From the NCBI GenBank assembly GCA_947371645.1, contig CANBQJ010000170.1, positions 1-7,998 on the forward strand: a DNA stretch of 7,998 bases, read 5' to 3'. The notes below the pieces were generated by a model that searched no databases, was not told the DNA's origin, and was given only the letters and a program-made list of their open reading frames with translations. Shown here in pieces: positions 1-6,166 of this stretch (position 1 is the first letter of the stretch; each line of letters begins with the position of its first letter). The translations under genes were made by a program, and so were the position numbers. This DNA is from Burkholderiales bacterium (GTDB lineage Bacteria; Pseudomonadota; Gammaproteobacteria; Burkholderiales; Burkholderiaceae).

Positions 1-179
1 GTTTGCAGCGGGCGTGGCGTGGACGTGACAAGACCGAGTCCAGTGAAGGAAACGTGTCGGGTTTCGCTAGGCGGGGGTGGTTGCGGGTAAACCTTAGGAG
101 TATAACCGATGTCGGGAATGTGACGGCGCCCCGGCTTGGTGCTGGGCGATGACACGGCTTCCATCACGGAGAACGGCAG
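1..179. other. Non-coding leader upstream of bfr
   Basis: No convincing gene lies here. Frames are broken by stops (for example TAA at 88-90 and TGA at 121-123). A TATAAC hexamer at 101-106 resembles a -10 box, but the best -35-like hexamer (TTGCGG, 81-86) is only 14 bases upstream, so a sigma-70 promoter is not convincing. An AGGAG at 96-100 precedes a four-codon ATG reading frame (109-123) that is treated as a finding. The bfr promoter is probably here or further upstream, off the window. No Fur-like palindrome was seen, unlike in front of bfd. Confidence 0.4.
168..173 (+). promoter_or_regulatory. Ribosome binding site of bfr
   Basis: GGAGAA sits 6 bases before the ATG at 180. This spacing supports that start, and the protein then begins MQGDPQVI, matching the usual N terminus of bacterioferritins (M-x-G-D/H). 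Confidence 0.7.
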
Positions 180-659
180 ATGCAAGGCGACCCTCAAGTC
201 ATTGCGCACCTCAATGCGCAACTCAAGAACGAGCTGACGGCGACCAACCAGTACTTCCTGCACTACCGCATGCTGAAACACTGGGGCTTCACCAAGCTGG
301 CCAGGAAGGAATACGACGAGTCGATCGGTGAGATGAAGCACGCCGACAAACTCATGGAGCGCATCTTCACCCTCGACGGCCTGCCCAACCTTCAAGACCT
401 GGGCAAGCTGCTGATCGGCGAAGACGTGCCCGAGATCCTGGCGTGTGACCTGAAGCTGGAGTCCGGCGCCCAAGGGACGATCAAGGATGGCATCGCGTAC
501 TGCGAATCGGTGAGGGACTACGTCTCGCGCGACCTGCTGCAAGGCATCCTCGACGACACCGAAGAGCACATCGACTTCCTGGAGACCCAGATCGAGCTGG
601 TCGGCAAGGTGGGCCTGCAGAACTACCTGCAATCGGTCATGGGCGACCCGGCCAGCTGA
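180..659 (+). CDS. bfr: Bacterioferritin
   Basis: Cytoplasmic iron-storage protein of 159 residues, the normal family length. Bacterioferritins form 24-subunit heme-containing shells that oxidise Fe(II) at a di-iron centre and store Fe(III) mineral. The sequence aligns without gaps to E. coli Bfr numbering as I recall it. The heme ligand Met52 is present, as are ferroxidase ligands Glu18, Glu51, His54, Glu94 and His130. The block [12 protein letters not shown] (residues 45-56) and the segment [16 protein letters not shown] (67-82) are typical. The odd point is position 127, normally the bridging Glu of E-x-x-H: codon 558-560 is ACC (Thr), giving T-E-E-H with acids at 128 and 129. The start at 180 has a good GGAG ribosome binding site. 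bfd lies 116 bases downstream on the same strand, reinforcing the assignment. I see no terminator between the two genes, so some read-through is possible. Confidence 0.97.
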   Translation: MQGDPQVIAHLNAQLKNELTATNQYFLHYRMLKHWGFTKLARKEYDESIGEMKHADKLMERIFTLDGLPNLQDLGKLLIGEDVPEILACDLKLESGAQGTIKDGIAYCESVRDYVSRDLLQGILDDTEEHIDFLETQIELVGKVGLQNYLQSVMGDPAS

Positions 660-720
660 TGCGGGCAGTTGCTCGGGTTGGCCTTGGCGACCTTGGCTGG
701 CGTGGGGCCGCAATCAGGGC

Positions 721-749
721 TTGGCATGCGAATCATTCTTATTTAGAAT
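721..749 (+). promoter_or_regulatory. Sigma-70 promoter of bfd
   Basis: TTGGCA at 721-726 (5 of 6 to TTGACA) and TAGAAT at 744-749 (5 of 6 to TATAAT) are separated by exactly 17 bases. This predicts a transcript start near 755-757 and a leader of about 20 bases before the bfd ATG at 776. It is the best promoter match I noticed in the window and lies in its most AT-rich stretch. Confidence 0.75.
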
Positions 750-751
750 GA
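733..751. promoter_or_regulatory. Fur-box-like palindrome over the bfd promoter
   Basis: A perfect inverted repeat, TCATTCT - TATTT - AGAATGA, 19 bp long, covers the spacer end and the whole -10 box of the bfd promoter. An overlapping register, AATCATTCTT at 731-740, matches the right half of the classical Fur consensus (ATCATTATC, 7 of 9). The left half matches poorly. Position, size, AT-richness and the downstream gene (bfd, typically iron-repressed) make Fur the likely binder. Occupancy here would block RNA polymerase. Identity of the regulator is inference. Confidence 0.6.
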
Positions 752-775
752 GGCCTTCGCTGCCTTGGAATTGCC

Positions 776-988
776 ATGATCGTCTGCGTCTGCCTCCGCG
801 TCTCCGACCGCGACATCCGCCGCCACGCCAAGGACGGCTGCAACAGCTTTGACGAGCTACAGATGGCCACAGGCATCTCCACCAGCTGTGGGCGCTGCGA
901 GTCCTGCGCCAAAGAAACCTTCCAGCGTGCCCACGCTGCGGAAGAAGCCACATGCTTTGTGCACAAGGAACAGCCCGTCACAGGCTGA
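776..988 (+). CDS. bfd: Bacterioferritin-associated ferredoxin
   Basis: Small [2Fe-2S] protein of 70 residues with a BFD-like Fer2 domain. Bfd docks on bacterioferritin near the heme and passes electrons to reduce the ferric core, releasing Fe(II). The four cluster ligands are visible as Cys4-x-Cys6 (MIVCVC) and Cys38-x-x-Cys41 (SCGRC), the spacing of characterised Bfd proteins. Cys22 and Cys44 are extra. Residues after about 50 form a short non-conserved tail. The start ATG has only a weak GGA (766-768), but nothing else fits the conserved N terminus. It has its own promoter with a Fur-like operator, so it is probably expressed under iron limitation separately from bfr. Confidence 0.95.
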   Translation: MIVCVCLRVSDRDIRRHAKDGCNSFDELQMATGISTSCGRCESCAKETFQRAHAAEEATCFVHKEQPVTG

Positions 989-1008
989 GCCTCAAGCCGG
1001 CGCCTGTG
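979..1008 (+). repeat. Weak inverted repeat at the bfd 3' end
   Basis: CACAGGC (979-985) and GCCTGTG (1002-1008) could pair around a 16-base loop, overlapping the bfd stop codon. No T-tract follows, so it is not a standard intrinsic terminator. A second small dyad, GCCGG (1028-1032) with CCGGC (1041-1045), lies just downstream. Either may be chance in GC-rich DNA. Confidence 0.2.
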
Positions 1009-1066
1009 CTGCCGATACCTCTCACATGCCGGACCTGTAACCGGCGGTGTCGAGCGAGAGTGCAGC

Positions 1067-1636
1067 ATGGCTTCCTTTTTCTATCAAGATGGCACGGACA
1101 CCCCTACCCAGGACCGCCAGGGGCAAGCGGGTGAGCCCACCCACCTGAAGGCGATCAGCGGCGGCAGAAGCGTCGCGCGGCCAGAAGCCTCGTCCTCATG
1201 GGGCGACTCCCAGGCCTCCGCCCCGCTTGCGACGGCCGGCAGCGAACGCCGCAGCCGCGTGGCGCCGCCCGAGTTGTTCATGCGCAGCCCGTCCACGGTG
1301 CGTGCCTGGCTGTCCCAGGCATGGTCCTGGTTGTGGGACATGGAAGACGCGCCACGCAAGCCGGCACCCACCACAGGGATGGCGCAGGCACGTGCCGAAT
1401 TCCATTCGGCGATCTGGGACCTGCAATCCATGCGGGCCAACCACCTGCGCGACCAGATCGCCAACGCGCGCTCCCTGCGTGAGTTGTGGCACCTGCGTGC
1501 CGACGTGTTCAAGCTGATCTCCATGCACCGCGGCCAGGCCGAAGCACAGCTGAGGCTGGACGCGCTGGACAACCACTTTCCGGTGCGCTCTTCAGTGCGT
1601 GCAGGCAGCCCACGGGGCAAAGTGGCCGCTTGGTGA
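1067..1636 (+). CDS. Conserved-looking hypothetical protein
   Basis: I do not recognise a named family for this 189-residue protein. Residues 1-70 are rich in Ser, Ala, Gly, Gln and charged residues and look disordered. Residues 71-91 carry a Trp-rich stretch (W81, W86, W88, W90) ending LWDMED. Residues 105-172 look like an ordered helical domain: EFHSAIWDLQ, NHLRDQIANARSLRELWHLR, then a helix ending in QAEAQLRLDALDNHFP. This half recalls short uncharacterised proteins of Burkholderiales, from memory only. There is no signal peptide, membrane helix or catalytic motif. The plus strand is chosen over a long minus-strand frame (1084-1620) because its third codon positions are strongly G/C and its C-terminal half is protein-like. 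A GAGAG at 1056-1060 is 6 bases before the ATG. It lies 78 bases after bfd and might be co-transcribed. Confidence 0.75.
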   Translation: MASFFYQDGTDTPTQDRQGQAGEPTHLKAISGGRSVARPEASSSWGDSQASAPLATAGSERRSRVAPPELFMRSPSTVRAWLSQAWSWLWDMEDAPRKPAPTTGMAQARAEFHSAIWDLQSMRANHLRDQIANARSLRELWHLRADVFKLISMHRGQAEAQLRLDALDNHFPVRSSVRAGSPRGKVAAW

Positions 1637-1733
1637 AAATCGTGACACGCTGATTTCGTGTGGATTTCTTTCCCGATGCGGAATCGGGTGGTGAGGGCCG
1701 TTGCACAATCGGGCCACGACTGCTTGCCGCCAC
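1637..1733. other. Intergenic region with small dyads
   Basis: This gap precedes the dehydrogenase gene. It holds ACACG/CGTGT (1645-1649 with 1657-1661) and a perfect 6-bp hairpin, CCCGAT-GCGGA-ATCGGG (1672-1688). AATCGGG recurs at 1707-1713, 25 bases after its copy at 1682-1688. None is followed by a T-tract, so no terminator can be called. No convincing -35/-10 pair was found. The spaced AATCGGG copies could be regulator half-sites, but this is speculative. Confidence 0.3.
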
Positions 1734-2741
1734 ATGAACATCATCATCCTGGACGACTATCAGGACGCCGTGCGCAAACTCCAATGCGCCGCTCGCCTCG
1801 ATGGCCTGTCTGCCAAGGTCTTTACCAACACCGTCAAGGGCATCGGGCAACTCGCCGTCCGCCTGCGTGACGCCGAAGCCCTGGTGCTGGTCCGCCAGCG
1901 CACCCTCTTTCCCAAAGCCCTGCTGGAAAAACTGCCCAAGCTGCGCCTGATCTGTCAGACCGGCTCGGTGGGCTCTCACATCGACCTCGATACCTGTACC
2001 CGCATGGGCATTGCCGTGGCCGAAGGCGTGAGTTCGCCCGTGTCCACGGCCGAACTCACCTGGGCCCTGGTGCTGGCCGCCATGCGCCGCCTGCCCCAGT
2101 ACATCGGCAACCTCAAACACGGCGCCTGGCAACAGTCAGGCCTCAAGGCCGCGTCCATGCCGGTGAACTTCAGCCTGGGGCTGCAGCTGCAAGGCAAGAC
2201 CCTGGGCATCTGGGGCTATGGCCGCGTGGGCCGTCTGGTGGCCAACTATGGCCGCGCTTTCGGCATGACGGTGCTGGTGTGGGGCAGCGAAGACTCGATG
2301 CAGCAGGCCATGGCCGATGGGCATGTGGGCGCTGCGTCCCGTGACGACTTCTTCGCGGCCTGCGACGTGCTGTCCCTGCACCTGCGCCTCAACGACGACA
2401 CACGTGGTGTGGTGCGGCCGGAAGACCTGGCCCGCATGAAGCCCACCGCCTTGCTGGTCAACACCAGCCGCGCCGAGCTGCTGCAAGACGGCGCCCTGGT
2501 GGCCGCGCTCAACCGAGGTCGCCCGGGCATGGCGGCCGTCGACGTGTTCGAGAGCGAACCGATCCTGCAGGGCCACCCCCTGCTGCGCCTGGAAAACGCT
2601 GTGTGCACGCCGCACATCGGCTTTGTCGAGCAGGATTGCTATGAGCTGATGTTCGGTGCGGCCTTCGACAACCTGCTGAACTTCATGGCCGGCACGCCCA
2701 CCAACATCGTCAACCCGGAAGCCCTGAAGGTGCAGCACTGA
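1734..2741 (+). CDS. D-2-hydroxyacid dehydrogenase, NAD(P)-binding
   Basis: Predicted cytoplasmic oxidoreductase of 335 residues that interconverts a 2-hydroxyacid and a 2-oxoacid, in the family of D-3-phosphoglycerate, glycerate and formate dehydrogenases. Residues 1-100 form the first half of the substrate domain. The Rossmann dinucleotide-binding motif is GYGRVG at 161-166, preceded by GKTLGIW. The catalytic residues expected for the family are visible: Arg246 in NTSRAE, Glu275 in DVFESEP and His294 in CTPHIG. The ATG at 1734 is preferred over the in-frame TTG at 1701 because MNIIILDDYQDAV looks like a natural first beta strand and the 11 extra residues do not. No strong ribosome binding site is seen. 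The substrate is not determined by the sequence. An MFS transporter follows after 3 bases, so the pair may import or export the same compound. Confidence 0.93.
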   Translation: MNIIILDDYQDAVRKLQCAARLDGLSAKVFTNTVKGIGQLAVRLRDAEALVLVRQRTLFPKALLEKLPKLRLICQTGSVGSHIDLDTCTRMGIAVAEGVSSPVSTAELTWALVLAAMRRLPQYIGNLKHGAWQQSGLKAASMPVNFSLGLQLQGKTLGIWGYGRVGRLVANYGRAFGMTVLVWGSEDSMQQAMADGHVGAASRDDFFAACDVLSLHLRLNDDTRGVVRPEDLARMKPTALLVNTSRAELLQDGALVAALNRGRPGMAAVDVFESEPILQGHPLLRLENAVCTPHIGFVEQDCYELMFGAAFDNLLNFMAGTPTNIVNPEALKVQH

Positions 2742-2744
2742 GCC

Positions 2745-3956
2745 GTGGAGCTTGAGCGCGCCCTGTCACCGCAGGCCATGAAGGCCGCCCGCTGGTCTTT
2801 GCTGGCGGGCAATTTCGTGATCGGCTGTGGGGTGATGGTGGTGGGCGGCACGCTCAACGACATCACGCAGGACCTGCACATTTCGGTGTCTCGGGGCGGG
2901 CAGTTGATCGCCCTGGCCGCCCTGTTCATGGGCGTGGGCGCGCCGCTGCTGGCCGCCTGGGTGTCGCGCTGGGACCGCCGCAAGCTGCTGACCTGGACCA
3001 TGCTCTGGTACGCGGTGGGGCATGGCCTGTGTGCGCTGGCCCCCGATGACCATTGGCTGGCGATCTTGCGGGCGCTCACCGTGTTGTCGGCCGCCGTGTT
3101 CACGCCGCAGGCCGCTGCGACCATGGGCTTCATGAGCACGCCGGCCAACCGCGGGCGGCACATCACCTTCGTGTTCCTGGGCTGGTCCATCGCGTCGGTG
3201 GCGGGCATGCCGCTGGCGGCCTGGGTGGGCGAGCGCGTGGGCTGGCGAGTGGCCATGGGCCTGATTGGCCTGTGCGGCTTGGCCTCGGCCTGGGCGGTGC
3301 ACCGGCACCTGCCGCACGGCATCCGCCCACCTGGGTTGTCGTGGCGCTCCTGGCGCAAGGTGCTGAGTTCACCCTTGCTGATGGCGGTGGTGCTGGTCAC
3401 GGCCTGCCAGAGCGCCGGGCAGTTCACCTTGCTGGCTTACATCGCGCCGTTTTACAAGCAGGTGTACGGCGCCTCGCCAGAGCAGATCAGCCTGATGTTC
3501 GTGTGGTTTGGCGCGCTGGCCTTGAGCGGCAACTTCTTGCTCAACCGCGTGGTGGACAAGGTGGGCGCTGCGCGCGCGGTGACGCTCACGCTCAGCATGA
3601 TGGCCCTGAGCCTCCTGCTGTGGCCCCTGGCACCCAACCTGATCTGGTTCGGGCTGGCCTTGCTGCCCTGGGCCATCAGCGGCTTTGCCACCAACTCGGG
3701 CCAGCAGGCGCGGCTGGGCGGCTTGTCGCCGCGCCTGGCGCCCGCCTTGATGGCATTGAACACCTCGGCCATCTACCTGGGACAGGCCTTGGGTGCCTCA
3801 GGTGGAGGCTGGGTCTTGCAGCACCAGGGCTGGGGCCCCATGCACTGGCTGGGCCTGGCCTGGATGGCCGTGGCTTGGGGCCTGAGCCGGTGGGCGCAAC
3901 AGGCCCAGGCCCGGTCCGAACTGCATCTCCGGAACGCGTTTCAGGCCAGCCGCTGA
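2745..3956 (+). CDS. MFS transporter, drug/sugar-efflux (DHA1/AraJ-like) type
   Basis: Inner-membrane carrier of 403 residues with about 12 hydrophobic helices, roughly at 17-36, 52-73, 81-100, 104-125, 140-160, 166-186, 209-232, 247-267, 276-296, 300-318, 334-357 and 367-385. The loop between helices 2 and 3 has an MFS motif A variant, [18 protein letters not shown]. Helix 5 carries [12 protein letters not shown], a place where proton-coupled antiporters have motif C. The family moves small solutes by proton coupling; the cargo is unknown. The GTG at 2745 follows the dehydrogenase stop by 3 bases, while an in-frame ATG at 2778 would also leave all helices intact, and neither has a strong ribosome binding site. 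The close spacing implies co-transcription and probably translational coupling with the dehydrogenase. The 3' end overlaps the convergent rlmB gene by 16 bases. Confidence 0.92.
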   Translation: MELERALSPQAMKAARWSLLAGNFVIGCGVMVVGGTLNDITQDLHISVSRGGQLIALAALFMGVGAPLLAAWVSRWDRRKLLTWTMLWYAVGHGLCALAPDDHWLAILRALTVLSAAVFTPQAAATMGFMSTPANRGRHITFVFLGWSIASVAGMPLAAWVGERVGWRVAMGLIGLCGLASAWAVHRHLPHGIRPPGLSWRSWRKVLSSPLLMAVVLVTACQSAGQFTLLAYIAPFYKQVYGASPEQISLMFVWFGALALSGNFLLNRVVDKVGAARAVTLTLSMMALSLLLWPLAPNLIWFGLALLPWAISGFATNSGQQARLGGLSPRLAPALMALNTSAIYLGQALGASGGGWVLQHQGWGPMHWLGLAWMAVAWGLSRWAQQAQARSELHLRNAFQASR

Positions 3957-4675
3957 CGCCGGGCTTCGTAGAGGCACACGCCGCTGGCCACCGAGACGTT
4001 GAGGCTTTCCACGCCGCCCATCATCGGGATGCTGACCAGTTCGTCGCAGTGCTTGCGCGTGAGCTGGCGCATGCCGCTGCCCTCGGCCCCCAGCACGATG
4101 GCGGTGGGGCCCACCATCTTGGCCTGGTAGAGGTTCTGCGGCGCGTCGTCCGAGGTGCCGATCACCCAGATCTCGCGTTCCTTGAGCTCGCCAAGGGTGC
4201 GCGCCAGGTTGGTCACCATGAAGTAAGGCACGGTCTCTGCTGCGCCGCTGGCCACCTTGGCCACGGTGGCGTTGACGCCCACCGCGTGGTCCTTCGGTGC
4301 GATGACGGCGTGTGCACCGGCACCATCGGCCACCCGCAGGCAGGCACCCAGGTTGTGCGGGTCGGTCACGCCATCGAGCACCAGCAAGAGGGGCGGCTCG
4401 CTCAAGGCGTCCAGCAGGTCATCCAGCGAATTGGACTGGTTGATGACCTCAACGCGGGCGACCACACCCTGGTGGCGGTGGGTGCCGCTCATCTGCTCCA
4501 GGCGGGCATCGTCGCTGTCGATGATGTGCAGGCCAAACTCTTCGGCCTTGGCGAGGAACTGCTTCATGCGCTGGTCGCGGCGTTTCGCGTCCACGTGCAG
4601 TTCTTTGATGGATTGGGGCGCGACCTTCAGGCGCACGGACACGGCATGGAAGCCGAACAGCAGTTTGAGACTCAT
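3941..4675 (-). CDS. rlmB: 23S rRNA (guanosine-2'-O-)-methyltransferase RlmB
   Basis: SpoU/TrmH-family (SPOUT, knotted) RNA methyltransferase of 244 residues. RlmB methylates the 2'-O of G2251 (E. coli numbering) in the peptidyl-transferase region of 23S rRNA using S-adenosylmethionine. Residues 1-75 form the L30e-like substrate-binding domain (LFGFHAV, then HQGVVA at 68-73). The three SpoU motifs follow: [15 protein letters not shown] at 100-114 (Asn108, Arg114), [10 protein letters not shown] at 193-202 (Glu198) and [10 protein letters not shown] at 224-233 (Asn226). Length and motif order are normal. The start ATG overlaps the stop of the upstream ABC ATPase gene as ATGA (4672-4675), suggesting coupled translation. 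In many proteobacteria rlmB follows rnr (RNase R); here it follows a transporter ATPase instead. The 3' end overlaps the convergent MFS gene. Confidence 0.96.
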   Translation of the reverse strand: MSLKLLFGFHAVSVRLKVAPQSIKELHVDAKRRDQRMKQFLAKAEEFGLHIIDSDDARLEQMSGTHRHQGVVARVEVINQSNSLDDLLDALSEPPLLLVLDGVTDPHNLGACLRVADGAGAHAVIAPKDHAVGVNATVAKVASGAAETVPYFMVTNLARTLGELKEREIWVIGTSDDAPQNLYQAKMVGPTAIVLGAEGSGMRQLTRKHCDELVSIPMMGGVESLNVSVASGVCLYEARRQRLA

Positions 4676-5397
4676 GCCGCCATCCTACCTGCGGTGATGT
4701 GCAGCTGGCGGCCGCAGCGCTGCGCGATCTGGGGGTCGTGGGTCACCAGGACCAGCGTCGTGCCATTTTCGCGGTTGAGCTCGAACATCAGGTCCATCAC
4801 GGCCAGGCCGGTGGCGTGGTCCAGGCTGCCGGTGGGCTCGTCGGCCATGAGGATGGCGGGGCGCACCACGAAGGCCCGCGCCAGCGCAACGCGCTGCTGC
4901 TCACCGCCCGAGAGCACGGCGGGGAGGTGACGCAGGCGCGCGCCCAGGCCCACCCGCTCCAGCATGGCGGTGGCCTTGGCGCGGGCCTGGCGGTCGCCGG
5001 CCAGCTCCAGCGGCAGCATGACGTTTTCAAGCGCGCTGAGGTGGCCGATGAGCTGGAAGCTCTGGAAGACGAAGCCCACGTGGCGGGCGCGGTGGGCGGC
5101 ACGCTGGTCTTCGTCCAGGGTGAAAAGCGCTTGACCCTGCAGCCAGACCTGGCCTTCACTGGGGGTGTCCAGCCCGGCCAGCAAAGACAGCAGCGTGCTC
5201 TTGCCCGAGCCGGATGCGCCCACGATGGCCAGCGTCTCGCTCGCCGCCAGCTTGAAACTCACCTTGTGCAAAATGGTGAGCGGCCCGGTGGCATCCTGTA
5301 CCGTCTTGCTCAGGTCCTCAGCCCTGAGCACCCAAGGGCCGCCTGCCCCCTGCCCTGCGCCCGTTGTGTCCACCGTGTCTTGCCCCGTCTGCACCAT
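4672..5397 (-). CDS. ABC transporter ATP-binding protein, YbbA/LolD type
   Basis: Nucleotide-binding subunit of 241 residues in the MacB/LolD/YbbA group, which powers inner-membrane permeases acting on lipoproteins, lipids or exported molecules. The Walker A motif is GASGSGKST (60-68), Q-loop Gln112 lies in FVFQSF, the signature is LSGGEQQRV (162-170), Walker B is ILMADEPTG (182-190, Glu187 catalytic), the D-loop is SLD (191-193) and His220 is the switch. The conserved fold starts near residue 22. The ATG at 5397 is preferred; an in-frame ATG at 5421 is possible. The frame stays open to 5955, but that extension is antisense to the SGNH hydrolase and is rejected. E. coli ybbA is also divergent from tesA, supporting a YbbA assignment over LolD. 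No permease gene (ybbP-like) is adjacent; rlmB follows with an ATGA overlap. Confidence 0.9.
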   Translation of the reverse strand: MVQTGQDTVDTTGAGQGAGGPWVLRAEDLSKTVQDATGPLTILHKVSFKLAASETLAIVGASGSGKSTLLSLLAGLDTPSEGQVWLQGQALFTLDEDQRAAHRARHVGFVFQSFQLIGHLSALENVMLPLELAGDRQARAKATAMLERVGLGARLRHLPAVLSGGEQQRVALARAFVVRPAILMADEPTGSLDHATGLAVMDLMFELNRENGTTLVLVTHDPQIAQRCGRQLHITAGRMAA

Positions 5398-6166
5398 GCT
5401 CTTGACCTTGCTCGCTGCCATCGTTCTGGCCTTTGCCCTGTCCACCTGGAGGGGGCTGCGCAACTGTACGCGAGCCGGCACGCACGTGCCTGCACGCTGG
5501 CGGCGCAGGGGCGTGTCCACCGTCGTGGCGGCAGCGATGGGCCTGGCTGCGTGTGGCCTGGCGATGGCCGCCAAGCCGAGTGGGGCATCGGCCACACCGA
5601 AGCCCGCCACGGTGATGGTCTTTGGCGACAGCCTGTCGGCCGAGTACGGCCTGGCGCGCGGCGAAGGCTGGGTGGCCTTGACCGAGGCCCGCATGTCCAC
5701 ACTGGGCTGGCCAGTCAAAGTGATCAATGCCAGCCTGAGCGGCGAGACCACGGCCGGGGCCTTGAGCCGCCTGCCCGCACTGCTGGCCCAGCACAGGCCC
5801 ACGCACGTGGTGATCGAACTGGGCGCCAACGACGCGCTGCGCGGCCTGCCGGTGAAGGTGGCCCGCCCGCAGCTGGGCGAGCTGGTGAAGCTGTGCCAGC
5901 AGGCACATGCCCGTGTGCTGCTGATCGGCATGCTGGCGCCGCCCAACCTGGGCAAGCGCTATGGCGACGAGTTTGCTGCGATGTATGCGCAGGTGGCGCA
6001 GGAGAGCGGCGCGGGCCTGGTCCCCTTCATGCTCAAGGGCGTGGCCGACCGGGCCGACCCGCGCGAGTGGTTCCAGGCCGATGGCCTGCACCCCAAGGCC
6101 GTGGCGCACCCGACGATCCGGGACACCATCTGGCCGGCCTGGGAGGCTTTACTTCTTGGGCGTTAA
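5396..6166 (+). CDS. SGNH/GDSL hydrolase, TesA-like arylesterase
   Basis: Exported esterase/thioesterase/lysophospholipase-type enzyme, 256 residues from the ATG at 5396. The SGNH blocks are all present: GDSLS (77-81, nucleophile Ser79), Gly116 in SLSGETTAG, Asn145 in GANDALRG, and Asp229/His232 in DGLHP. These supply the Ser-Asp-His triad and oxyanion hole. An export signal is visible around residues 32-58: RWRRR, a hydrophobic stretch, then LAAC (50-53, a good lipobox) and AMA|A (56-59, a possible signal peptidase I site). The start is uncertain: a GTG at 5486 would give a textbook 22-residue lipoprotein signal, and an ATG at 5538 lacks the arginines. No start has a good ribosome binding site. 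G/C bias at third positions continues back to 5396. E. coli TesA is likewise periplasmic and divergent from ybbA. The 3' end overlaps phaR by 18 bases. Confidence 0.9.
   Translation: MLLTLLAAIVLAFALSTWRGLRNCTRAGTHVPARWRRRGVSTVVAAAMGLAACGLAMAAKPSGASATPKPATVMVFGDSLSAEYGLARGEGWVALTEARMSTLGWPVKVINASLSGETTAGALSRLPALLAQHRPTHVVIELGANDALRGLPVKVARPQLGELVKLCQQAHARVLLIGMLAPPNLGKRYGDEFAAMYAQVAQESGAGLVPFMLKGVADRADPREWFQADGLHPKAVAHPTIRDTIWPAWEALLLGR

Noticed and set aside
81..106. TTGCGG/TATAAC as a bfr promoter
   Set aside because: The spacer is only 14 bases, too short for a sigma-70 promoter, and no alternative -35 fits.
682..697. Direct repeat CCTTGGC twice between bfr and bfd
   Set aside because: Two 7-base copies in GC-rich DNA with no further copies or symmetry are likely chance.
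1084..1620. Minus-strand frame of 178 codons opposite the hypothetical gene
   Set aside because: Third-position G/C bias and the helical, protein-like C-terminal half favour the plus strand. The minus-strand frame also has no ribosome binding site that I noticed.
1672..1688. CCCGAT-GCGGA-ATCGGG hairpin as a terminator for the hypothetical gene
   Set aside because: No T-tract follows on either strand, so it does not meet the intrinsic terminator pattern.
1509..2132. Minus-strand frame opposite the dehydrogenase
   Set aside because: It overlaps a complete dehydrogenase with all catalytic motifs and shows no family resemblance.
3053..4930. Very long plus-strand open frame (625 codons)
   Set aside because: It is out of frame with the MFS gene and antisense to rlmB and the ABC ATPase, whose motifs are complete. 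The translation is low-complexity Gly/Ala/His/Arg, typical of a GC-rich shadow frame.
5398..5955. N-terminal extension of the ABC ATPase up to 5955
   Set aside because: The extra residues are antisense to the SGNH catalytic domain and do not look like ABC protein. The ATPase fold begins near residue 22 from ATG 5397.
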